Positions 26,370 to 33,981 of a stretch of DNA of 64,000 nt are shown here, piece after piece. The position numbers were made by a program, and so were the translations under genes. Source of the DNA: Paenibacillus sp. J2TS4 (lineage in GTDB: Bacteria; Bacillota; Bacilli; Paenibacillales; NBRC-103111). The stretch is from positions 124,001-188,000 of the forward strand of contig NZ_BOSH01000012.1 in the NCBI RefSeq assembly GCF_018403245.1. Direction: 5' to 3'. Below the pieces are notes generated by a model. It did no database searches. It was not told the DNA's origin and saw nothing but the letters and a program-made list of their open reading frames with translations. How positions within the stretch are numbered: the stretch's first letter is position 1; each line of letters starts with the position of its first letter.

Positions 26370-27785
26370 ATGGCTAACGTAACCGTTCAGGAAAACTCGC
26401 TGCCAGGGACTCTGGATTGGCAGACGACTCTGTTTAAGTTTGATTATCCGGAGACGCTGCAAGCTTCCCCGTTAATTCGCGGCTTGCGCTCCTCCGTTAT
26501 AGAAGGCTATGCCTCTCGTACGAGTGTTTATCCGGGGGAGAGCATCGATCTGATGGTAAGCACTAATCCGGCGTGCCCCTATGTAATAGATATTTATCGA
26601 ATGGGTTACTATGGCGGCTTAGGCGGTCGGCACATGCTGCATCTGGGTCCGTTAGCCGGAGAACAGCAGCCGGTTCCTATGGAAACAATAGAGCGCCTGA
26701 GGGAATGCAACTGGCGGTCAAGCATTACTCTGCCTATTCCCGAGGATTGGGTCAGCGGCGTCTATCTGGCTAAGTTAACCTTGAATGGAGAGTTTCCTGC
26801 ACAAAGCTACATTATCTTCGTGGTGAAGCAGCGACGAAAAACCGATGTGCTTGTCCAGGTAAGCGATTTGACCTGGCAGGCCTATAATAAATGGCCTGGA
26901 ACCAATTCTCTTTACGATGACGGGACGCCTGAACTCTGGTATTCCGGACCGAATGTCAGAGTCAGTCTGGACCGCCCCTATTCCAAGTATTGTCAGATTG
27001 TAGACGCGCCCTTATCCTGTGGTTCAGGAGAATTCCTGTTATGGGAGTTTCCGCTTTCCTATTGGATGGAGGCTGAAGGGTATGATGTCACCTATTGCTC
27101 GAACCTCGATCTTCACGGGGACCCGGATTTGCTGGAAACGTGCAAAGTTTTTATCTCTGTTGGACACGACGAATACTGGACTAGACAAATGTACGACAAT
27201 GCCGCTAAAGCCCGGGATGCCGGGGTTAGCTTGCTTTTTCTGTCGGGAAATGATTTATTCCATGAAATCATTCCGTATCCTAACCAGCGAACGGGAGCAC
27301 CGTTCCGCGCATTTGCGCGCAAACAGCGGTTTTCTGACGAGCATGAGCTTATGGGCTCCTCCACCTTTGGTCCGGGGTATGGTGATTGGACGGTAGTTAA
27401 GCCGGAGCATTGGGTATTTGAAGGAACCGGAATGAAGGCTGGAGACCGCATTCCCGGATTAGTCGGGTGGGAGTATCACGGTACACCTTTCAAAAATATT
27501 GATGGCCTGGAAGTGCTGGCTCATGGTGAATTGTTCGGGGTTGGCCCCGAAGAAGAATACAATGATCCTGTTATCGGGGACGGGAAGCATGCCGCGGTAA
27601 TCTATCCGGGGCCACGCAATAACTGGGTATTCAATGCGGGGACCATTTGGTGGGCAGAAGGGCTAAGCAGCCCGCCGGGGCATATTCCCGCTACGGGAAC
27701 CTTCGGGCGTGTTCAAGGTCCGGATCCTAGAGTGCAACAAATCACCCGGAACTTGATCAATCGTTGTATTGGAGACAATAAATAG
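26370..27785 (+). CDS. N,N-dimethylformamidase beta-subunit-like protein
   Basis: A 471-residue cytoplasmic protein. The N-terminal part (1-150) looks like a beta-sandwich (YASRTSVYPGESIDLMVS, IDIYRMGYYGG). The C-terminal domain carries the DMFase signature region: VQVSDLTWQAYNKWPGTNS, ISVGHDEYWTRQMYDNA, LFLSGNDLF and NNWVFNAGTIWWAEGL. In Paracoccus the large subunit binds iron through Tyr and Glu residues and hydrolyses DMF; distant homologues have no assigned substrate. No small subunit gene is near. ATG 26370 is used for its ribosome site. It leads a two-gene unit with the TIM-barrel gene. Confidence 0.78.
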   Translation: MANVTVQENSLPGTLDWQTTLFKFDYPETLQASPLIRGLRSSVIEGYASRTSVYPGESIDLMVSTNPACPYVIDIYRMGYYGGLGGRHMLHLGPLAGEQQPVPMETIERLRECNWRSSITLPIPEDWVSGVYLAKLTLNGEFPAQSYIIFVVKQRRKTDVLVQVSDLTWQAYNKWPGTNSLYDDGTPELWYSGPNVRVSLDRPYSKYCQIVDAPLSCGSGEFLLWEFPLSYWMEAEGYDVTYCSNLDLHGDPDLLETCKVFISVGHDEYWTRQMYDNAAKARDAGVSLLFLSGNDLFHEIIPYPNQRTGAPFRAFARKQRFSDEHELMGSSTFGPGYGDWTVVKPEHWVFEGTGMKAGDRIPGLVGWEYHGTPFKNIDGLEVLAHGELFGVGPEEEYNDPVIGDGKHAAVIYPGPRNNWVFNAGTIWWAEGLSSPPGHIPATGTFGRVQGPDPRVQQITRNLINRCIGDNK

Positions 27786-27851
27786 TATATAGATAAGGAA
27801 GTATTTTACAGCTATATAAATGATTAAACATAGAGTTGGGGGTTATGACAG

Positions 27852-28892
27852 ATGAAGCACGATAAATTAATTAAAGGAGTTGCCTATCATGGCAACCGGA
27901 TCCTTCGTCATGTGGAAACAGATATGAGGGATATTATTGAGCGGCATTTTAATCTAGTGGTTCATATGTTTTCTCATACTGATTGGGATCGCCATCGGAA
28001 TATAATGAAAGAAATTATTCAAATTACCGAAGGCTACGGACTGGATGTATGGGTGGATAATTGGGGGCTCGGCGGCCCACCGGGAGATAAGGCGCATTTT
28101 CTCGGTTATTCCCCCGATAGCCGTCAGGTCTATTCCGACGGAGCGGTCGATCCTGTCAGGGCTTGCTTGAACAGTCCGGATTTTCGCAATTTTACGAAGG
28201 AATGGATTGATGTCGTTCGGGATATTGGCGGCAAAAGCATTTTCTGGGATGAGCCGCATCTCGCTGCGAAATCGATGGAAAACGGCCAGCCTCAAGTGTG
28301 GACCTGCCGCTGTCCGCGCTGTCAGAGCCTGTTCGAGGAGCGGTACGGCAAGAAGATGCCGACGGAATTTACAGAGGAGGTTAGTCAGTTCAGGATTGGG
28401 TCGATCGTCGATTATTTCGCCGAAGTGACCCGATACAGCAAGAGCAAGCAAATGGAGAATATCGTTTGTGTCATGCTCGGTGCGGAGTACGGCATCAACC
28501 TGTCGACCATCCATGAGATTGCCTCCTTGGATTCCTTGGACAACATTGGTTCGGATCCTTATTGGCTAGGGAGTGATGCCGATCCGTACCAGCTCGTATA
28601 CGATTCTACCAAAAGAAATCTGGAAGTGTGCGGGCAATACGGCAAATCCCACAACCTGTGGATTCAAGGCTACGGCACCCCGGCGGGACGTGAAGAAGAA
28701 ATTATTCTCGCAACGGATGCTGCGTATGATGCGGGCGCGCGCACAATTTTGGTTTGGGGCTACCGGGGCTCGGAATCGAATGATTATCGAGCACACCATA
28801 CTGACCTGACATGGAAAATTATTGGTGATGCCATGCGGAGAATTACCGATCGACATATGGACGCCCAGCGGGCAAAGTATTTGCTTCCATAA
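27852..28892 (+). CDS. TIM-barrel, glycoside-hydrolase-like protein
   Basis: The 346-residue protein has no signal peptide. Barrel-type strand ends are visible (VVHMFSHTDWDRHR, DVWVDNWGLGG, SIFWDEPHLAA, DNIGSDPYW, TILVWGYRG). A cysteine knuckle CRCPRCQSLFEERYG near residues 155-170 resembles the Cys-rich insert of GH42-like and other carbohydrate-active barrels. Glu in WDEP is a plausible acid/base. It sits 66 bases after the DMFase-like gene and is likely cotranscribed. I cannot assign a substrate. Confidence 0.65.
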   Translation: MKHDKLIKGVAYHGNRILRHVETDMRDIIERHFNLVVHMFSHTDWDRHRNIMKEIIQITEGYGLDVWVDNWGLGGPPGDKAHFLGYSPDSRQVYSDGAVDPVRACLNSPDFRNFTKEWIDVVRDIGGKSIFWDEPHLAAKSMENGQPQVWTCRCPRCQSLFEERYGKKMPTEFTEEVSQFRIGSIVDYFAEVTRYSKSKQMENIVCVMLGAEYGINLSTIHEIASLDSLDNIGSDPYWLGSDADPYQLVYDSTKRNLEVCGQYGKSHNLWIQGYGTPAGREEEIILATDAAYDAGARTILVWGYRGSESNDYRAHHTDLTWKIIGDAMRRITDRHMDAQRAKYLLP

Positions 28893-28942
28893 ATCCTTTC
28901 TTCTGCCAGATTCTAGCGGGAGGACTCACAGCAGATAAGGTC

Positions 28943-29821
28943 CTATTCACCAAGCTTTGTTTTTTCCCGATAATCGGCTGCTGAGGTGCCGGTGTATTTT
29001 TTGAAGAGCCGGGAGAAATAGGCGGGGTCCTGATAACCAAGCCTTTGTGAAATTTCTTTGATTTGCCATGTGGTCAGGCGCAGCAGCTTCTTCGCTTCGG
29101 AAATTTTAAGCCGGTTAACATATTCGTTCAAGGGATAACCGGTGTTTTGCTGCACAACCCGACGCAGAGTGGAGCGAGAGATATGATTTCGCTCCCAAAC
29201 CTGCTGCTCCTCCCAAGGTTGGTACAGATTGCTGGCGATGTCCTCCAGAATTTGCAGCACAAATTCCGGCTTTTTGCTAGTTGAGTGAGCAGCTCTTTGA
29301 TTCGCGTCCTGAACAGAGAAATCGAATACGAGGGATTCCAGCAGCAAGGCCGCCCGATCCGTATTGTCCGGAATTCCGCTTTCTATCAGATCGCCGATCG
29401 TTTCGATTTTACGAATGAAGTTTCGGTCGGAGCCGACCCGCAGCACCGTACCTGGAATCACGATTTTATTATCTAGCCATTCCTGTACCCGGCTTCCTTC
29501 AAAAGTGATATAGTATTCATCCCAACCGTCCTCACTATCGGGGCCGAAGGTGAATCTATCACCGGGCCATTCCCAAAAGAGACAGCCTTCTTCCAAACGC
29601 TGGACCGGTTCGTCGTTGAACTGAACGCTTCCTTTTCCCCGGACGATGTAGGTGAAGGCCCAATGCTCGTAGGAAATCTCTTTCTGCTTAAGCGTTCTCC
29701 CGGGTAAATGTCCATATTGAAGGACCGTGAGGTTTTTGATCCGTAATTTGGATCGTTCCAGCTTCAGATCAACGATGCGGATGGGCTGAGGACCGATCAT
29801 ATCATCCAGAAATGTACTCAA
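28943..29821 (-). CDS. AraC-family transcriptional regulator
   Basis: A 292-residue regulator with an N-terminal cupin-like ligand domain (EHWAFTYIVRGKGSVQFND...EEGCLFWEWPGDRFTF) and two C-terminal AraC helix-turn-helix units (ISRSTLRRVVQQNTG and QIKEISQRLGYQDPAYFSRLFKKYTG). It starts with TTG 29821, eight bases after GGAGGG. It lies 16 bases downstream of the broken iclR on the same strand, so both were one transcript. It probably activates one or both arms of the island. Confidence 0.88.
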   Translation of the reverse strand: MSTFLDDMIGPQPIRIVDLKLERSKLRIKNLTVLQYGHLPGRTLKQKEISYEHWAFTYIVRGKGSVQFNDEPVQRLEEGCLFWEWPGDRFTFGPDSEDGWDEYYITFEGSRVQEWLDNKIVIPGTVLRVGSDRNFIRKIETIGDLIESGIPDNTDRAALLLESLVFDFSVQDANQRAAHSTSKKPEFVLQILEDIASNLYQPWEEQQVWERNHISRSTLRRVVQQNTGYPLNEYVNRLKISEAKKLLRLTTWQIKEISQRLGYQDPAYFSRLFKKYTGTSAADYREKTKLGE

Positions 29822-29837
29822 ATGAAAAGCCCTCCAG

Positions 29838-31062
29838 TCAAGAGGTTGGATTTGTTATTTCCGAATACCCGAGCTTGCCGGAAATCGCGTTGGCTTGCTC
29901 CTTCATATATTGTCCAGTTAGGGTGAATTCGGAGCTGGATAGCTCATTACGGAGACAGGTGGCTCCAAGAGCTGCGATAACTTCGCCCTTATGATCGCGG
30001 ATAGGGGCGGCAATGCAGCGAATGCCTGTTTCTCCCTCTTCATCTTCCAGGGCATAGCCGTTCAGCCGAACGAGCTCGAGAGTTTTCTTGAATTCCTCTG
30101 CACGGGTTATGGTGTTCTGAGTGGCGGCAGGCATCCCGCGTGCTTCGAGAATTCGATCGAGATCCGCCTCTGGCAGCCAGGCAGCCAGTGCTTTGCCGAC
30201 TCCGGAATTGTGCAAGGGCCAGGCCTGCCCGATCTTAGTCGCAAACTGGACGAAGCCGGGACCGGGCACCTTCTCAATGTACATCGCCTGCTCGTTCTCC
30301 AGGACAGCCAGATGAATGGTGAAACGCATATCCTCGGCCATTTTCTCCATAATGGGGCGAGCCACCTTGCGGATATCCAGCTTGGAAAGAACGGTCATCC
30401 CGATGTTGTAGATTTTTAATGTGGGGCGGTACTTGCCGTCCTCCAATTTGTGGACGAAGCCAAGCTGCTCCAATGTCGACAGCATCATAAAAATGGAGGT
30501 TTTGGGAAGCTTGCTTAGTTCATACAGATCATTGAGACTCCCACGGCTAAAGCCGCAAGCTGATACCTTCGGTATCATTGGGTTCTTGGGTGGTAGTCGG
30601 CAGTGCATTTCTGCTAACCGTAGTTCCCCCAAGTTCAGGGCTGTCTCATCAGCCCATCCTAAGACAGTGCATTTAGCATCTTAGGCTGACAGACTGTTAC
30701 CATCTGCCACAGGTTTGCTCTGAAAATGTTTTAGCGTCTTCGTCTTGACGACTTCATACATTTTACGCTCAAGAAGATTCGCTTGAGCAACCTCATATGT
30801 ATGCTGTTTTCAAAGAGCGAGTGTGTTTTAACGTCTATTGCTTGACGGCACAAAGGACATACCCTAATTATACCAAATCAGGTTTGCCCTGCCCATCCCA
30901 TGAAGGGATGTTCTGGCAAAGCCGTCTTTCATCCCACGATTAAAACCGTGGGCTTTCAGTCGGAAATTCTTGTAATTCCTAGCGGCCCGTCAGAGTCAGC
31001 GAGTATTTCTATCAGGTGAGCCCTTTTTCCAATGCGGGTACAATGTAGCGGTTTTTCCCCAT
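29838..31062 (-). pseudogene. IclR-family regulator gene disrupted by an IS-derived insertion and a frameshift
   Basis: The true start is ATG 31062 (minus), seven bases after AAAGGAG, and reads MGKNRYIVPALEKGLT before a stop at 31014-31012. A one-base change of frame restores LIEILADSDGPLGITRIS, the normal IclR start. After the 431-bp element (30532-30962) the frame continues DLYELSKLPKTSIFMML and runs through the whole effector domain to 29838. Removing the element would join RIS to DLYELSK in frame. The present long frame starts inside the element without a ribosome site and lacks the first DNA-binding helix. The gene is therefore probably inactive, unless the frameshift is a sequencing error and the element is tolerated. 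Confidence 0.82.
30532..30962 (-). mobile_element. ORF-less IS200/IS605-derived element with omega-RNA-like end
   Basis: A 431-bp insertion without target duplication. On the minus strand it begins near CTGAAAGCCCACGG with a hairpin CCCACGG...CGTGGG (30933-30952) and ends with CGGCTTTAGCCGTGGGAGTC followed by TCAA, the usual right end of IS200/IS605 elements. It has no tnpA or tnpB frame. The interior is rich in hairpins (CTCAAG/CTTGAG, GATACC/GGTATC, CATCCC/GGGATG), as in the omega-RNA of TnpB elements. Ends are uncertain by about 3 bases because both junctions carry GA. Confidence 0.7.
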
Positions 31063-31078
31063 AGCAGACTCCTTTGTG

Positions 31079-31097
31079 AGACATATGGAACATTAAT
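31079..31097 (+). promoter_or_regulatory. Shared 19-nt motif, copy 2
   Basis: AGACATATGGAACATTAAT matches the copy at 26109-26127. It lies 17 bases before the iclR ATG, in the divergent region shared with the M20 operon. Position fits autoregulation plus control of the operon. A cre-like GTAAGCGTTT is also present at 31181-31190. Confidence 0.45.
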
Positions 31098-31252
31098 CAT
31101 AAAAACTGCTGCTTTTCAATAAAGACCCGTTGCAGTGCGGAATCCATTGGCTTGAGTCTTTAAAATGAAAATAGTATATCGTAAGCGTTTTATATATAGA
31201 AAACACTTTCGATAAAAACGTTCGATTTTAAATCATGATGGAGGTGGGATTT

Positions 31253-32548
31253 TTGCAGTCTATCACTAGGGAAGAATCTGTTCGCGCGTGGGCAGAGGCA
31301 AACCGGTCGCGAATGATTGATTTCATTTCTGGCCTGGTCCGATTTGATACGGTCAATCGATTTGTGGATGGTGATGAACGAGACTGTCAGCACTTCTTCG
31401 CCGATAAGTTGAAGAGTATGGGGCTGGAGGTCGAGTTGTATTCACCCGAGGATGCCCCGGGCTTCCGGGAACATCCGGCTTATTATCCAGGCAAGGATTA
31501 CAGCGACCGTCCGAATGTAGCTTCCAGGTGGAAAGGGACCGGAGGAGGAAAATCCCTGTTGTTCTCGGGACATATGGATACGGCGGTCGTCGCTCCAGGC
31601 TGGTCCCATAGTCCTTGGGAGCCTCGGGAAGAAGGAGACCGACTGTATGGGCTAGGATCGTTCGATATGAAGGGCGGGCTGGGTGCGGCGGTTATGGCTG
31701 TGCTCTGTTTGCAGGAGCTAAATCTCCGTCCCCAAGGAGACGTGCTGATCGAATCGGTCGTCGATGAAGAATTTGGCGGGGCCAATGGGACACTGGCCGG
31801 AAGATTGAAAGGAATAGAGGCCGATGCGGCTATCATTCCTGAACCGACCAATCTCGATATTTGCCCGGCCACGCGCGGCGGAGCTATATGGCGACTGACG
31901 TTTCGCGGGAAGACCGGCTTGTCGTTCAGTGGCGAGACGCTTATTAACCCGCTGTATGACGCTGGCAAATTTATGGCCTATCTGGAGCAATTTGAGCAGG
32001 AGCGAAGCTCCAAGCCCGGACCGGCTCCCTGGTATGAACAACGTCCGGAGCTTCCGGTAATTATTACAAGGGTAGAGGCAGGAGATATGACCGCTGCTCT
32101 ATGTGATGTTGGGCCGGAGGAATGCCATGTCGATATTTGGATAGAGTGTCATCCGGGAACGACGGAGGAGCAATTGAAGCAAGAAATGATCGACGGTTAC
32201 CTGCGCCAGTACGGGCCGGACGCCAGGCTTCCCGAGTTTCGGAAGATGATCCGCTTTTTGCCGGGAGCACAGTTATCGCCGGATTTCCCTTTGCTGCCCC
32301 TGCTGGCGGAAGCGGCCGGGGATGTTACCGGGGAAGAAGCCGTCATTCAGGGAGCTCCCTTTGCATGCGATTCCTTTATGTTTAACTTGTATAGCCCAAC
32401 TCCGGCTGTCGTGCTTGGACCGAAAGGGGCCAATGCTCATGCGGCTGATGAATATATCGACATTCCTTCGCTTCTTCAATTGGTCGAAATCTACGCTTTG
32501 ACGATTCTGCGTTGGTGCGGAGCGGAGGAAGGGAAGAAGGAGGAGTAG
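31253..32548 (+). CDS. M20-family metallohydrolase
   Basis: A 431-residue enzyme of the ArgE/DapE/peptidase-T group. Zinc motifs are LLFSGHMDTAVV (His, Asp), YGLGSFDMKGGLGAAV (bridging Asp) and SVVDEEFGGANG (Glu pair); a dimerisation lid follows. The family hydrolyses N-acyl or peptide bonds. It starts with TTG 31253, six bases after GGAGGTG, rather than the ATG 31235 that lies within that site. Stop and the next start nearly touch RidA. The pairing with RidA and SDR suggests amide hydrolysis giving an amine for further breakdown. Confidence 0.83.
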   Translation: MQSITREESVRAWAEANRSRMIDFISGLVRFDTVNRFVDGDERDCQHFFADKLKSMGLEVELYSPEDAPGFREHPAYYPGKDYSDRPNVASRWKGTGGGKSLLFSGHMDTAVVAPGWSHSPWEPREEGDRLYGLGSFDMKGGLGAAVMAVLCLQELNLRPQGDVLIESVVDEEFGGANGTLAGRLKGIEADAAIIPEPTNLDICPATRGGAIWRLTFRGKTGLSFSGETLINPLYDAGKFMAYLEQFEQERSSKPGPAPWYEQRPELPVIITRVEAGDMTAALCDVGPEECHVDIWIECHPGTTEEQLKQEMIDGYLRQYGPDARLPEFRKMIRFLPGAQLSPDFPLLPLLAEAAGDVTGEEAVIQGAPFACDSFMFNLYSPTPAVVLGPKGANAHAADEYIDIPSLLQLVEIYALTILRWCGAEEGKKEE

Positions 32549-32552
32549 AGTG

Positions 32553-32930
32553 ATGAGAGATGCGGTTCGTTCTGATAAGGCTTCCAAAGGAGATGGTCCA
32601 TACTCCCAAGGAATTGTGTCCGGGGGATTCGTGTTTGTCTCCGGACAAGGACCGTTGGATAGCGTAACAGGGGCAGTCCTTGGGCAAACCGTAGAGGAGC
32701 AGACCGAGTACACGCTGCAAAATATTATTCATATTTTGGAAGCGGCAGGATGCTCGATGAATGATGTAGTCAAAGTAAATGTCATTCTATCGGATTTGCA
32801 AAATTTTGCTGCATTTAATGAAGTGTATCGCCGACATTTTAGTGAGCCCATGCCGGCAAGAACTTGCTTTGGCGGGCAATTGGACGGAATTCTGGTGGAA
32901 ATTGATGTCATCGCCAAAATTCCGGAATAA
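32553..32930 (+). CDS. RidA/YjgF family protein
   Basis: A 125-residue Rid-family protein with the signature block DVVKVNVILSDLQNFAAFNEVY and PARTCFGG (substrate-binding Arg). RidA deaminates reactive enamine/imine intermediates made by PLP enzymes or deaminases; catabolic relatives act in specific pathways. AAGGAGGAG ends in the M20 stop. Placement between M20 and SDR suggests a role on an amine intermediate of this pathway. Confidence 0.9.
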   Translation: MRDAVRSDKASKGDGPYSQGIVSGGFVFVSGQGPLDSVTGAVLGQTVEEQTEYTLQNIIHILEAAGCSMNDVVKVNVILSDLQNFAAFNEVYRRHFSEPMPARTCFGGQLDGILVEIDVIAKIPE

Positions 32931-32948
32931 CAGCAAAGGGGCCGAATC

Positions 32949-33701
32949 ATGAAGCGTTATACGGATCAAGTTGTATGTGTCACCGGGGCAGGAAGGGGAA
33001 TCGGCCGTGCGGTCGCCGAGCGATTTGCGCAGGAAGGGGCCGATCTTATATTAATCTCTAATGAAGAAAAAGATTTGCTGGAGGCCGAAGCGGACTTGCG
33101 GCAAACCGGGTGTCGGACATTCGCTTGCGTAACGGATGTTTCCGATCCTGAACAAGTCGATCAAGCCGTCGCTCGCGCCTTAGATAAGTTTGGCAAGATC
33201 GATGTGCTGATTAACAATGCCGGGATTGCATGGGAGGAAGATTTTCTCGACATTTCCGCCTCTAATTGGAACAAAATCATTGACGTCAATTTAAACGGAA
33301 TGTTCTATGTGGCACAAAGAGTGTCCAGGCAGATGGCCGAGCAGGGCGGGGGAGTCATTGTCAATATGGCCTCCACGAACGGTTTGGTGGGCGAAGAGAA
33401 ATATGCCCATTATAACGCATCCAAGGGGGGAGTCGTGCTGCTGACGAAGACGATGGCGTTGGAATTGGGCGCTAAAAACATCCGCGTCAATGCCGTATGT
33501 CCGGGATATATCCGCACCCCGATGTCCGATGCAATCGACAGCCCGGAATTCGTCGCCGAATATATTCGCCAGAGAATTCCGCTTGGCCGGGCGGGTACGA
33601 TGAAGGACGTAGCCGGAGTGTTCGCGTTCCTCGCGTCGGAGGACGCTGCTTTTATCCATGGAGAGATGATTGTCGTGGACGGTGGACAGCTTGCCATGTA
33701 G
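32949..33701 (+). CDS. Short-chain dehydrogenase/reductase
   Basis: A 250-residue classical SDR with the cofactor loop VTGAGRGIGRAVAERF, the NNAG motif and the active-site Y-x-x-x-K in YAHYNASKGG. It resembles FabG-like sugar or alcohol dehydrogenases. It lies 18 bases after ridA and would oxidise or reduce a hydroxyl or keto group on the pathway intermediate. Cofactor and substrate cannot be fixed by eye. Confidence 0.9.
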   Translation: MKRYTDQVVCVTGAGRGIGRAVAERFAQEGADLILISNEEKDLLEAEADLRQTGCRTFACVTDVSDPEQVDQAVARALDKFGKIDVLINNAGIAWEEDFLDISASNWNKIIDVNLNGMFYVAQRVSRQMAEQGGGVIVNMASTNGLVGEEKYAHYNASKGGVVLLTKTMALELGAKNIRVNAVCPGYIRTPMSDAIDSPEFVAEYIRQRIPLGRAGTMKDVAGVFAFLASEDAAFIHGEMIVVDGGQLAM

Positions 33702-33717
33702 GAGGGCCGCTAGGCCG

Positions 33718-33914
33718 CTATATAAATTGAACTAAAGAATCCATAGATCATGGAGTGGAGAAAGAAAGATGCTTCCAGGGCGAGTTTTGGCTTTGTATTC
33801 CAACCATCCGAAGGCCCATCCCATAAATAAGGAATACAAAACAAGATGTTTGAAGCTTCGGAGGCACTTTCCTTCGGAACGGAATGATCCCTTTCTTTAG
33901 TGCCACTTATATAG
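33718..33914. repeat. Long imperfect inverted repeat (about 197 bp)
   Basis: The region folds back on itself. Outer ends CTATATAA...CTAAAGAA (33718-33739) match the complement of 33893-33914; inner TTTGTATTCC (33792-33801) matches GGAATACAAA (33831-33840). Arms are about 85-95 bp with mismatches around a short loop. It could be a MITE-like remnant or a strong RNA hairpin between the SDR and GH20 genes. It carries no gene. Confidence 0.6.
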
Positions 33915-33981
33915 TTCAACGCGCGCAGGTTACATCTGCGGCCAAGTCCGGAGATAGACGGAGATAGGGGGAGAGAATTGG

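Noticed and set aside
30532..30962. Complete insertion sequence
   Set aside because: No tnpA or tnpB reading frame is present on either strand; only the ends and the structured interior remain.
33710..33919. Minus-strand 69-residue protein
   Set aside because: It lies wholly in the long inverted repeat and has no ribosome site.
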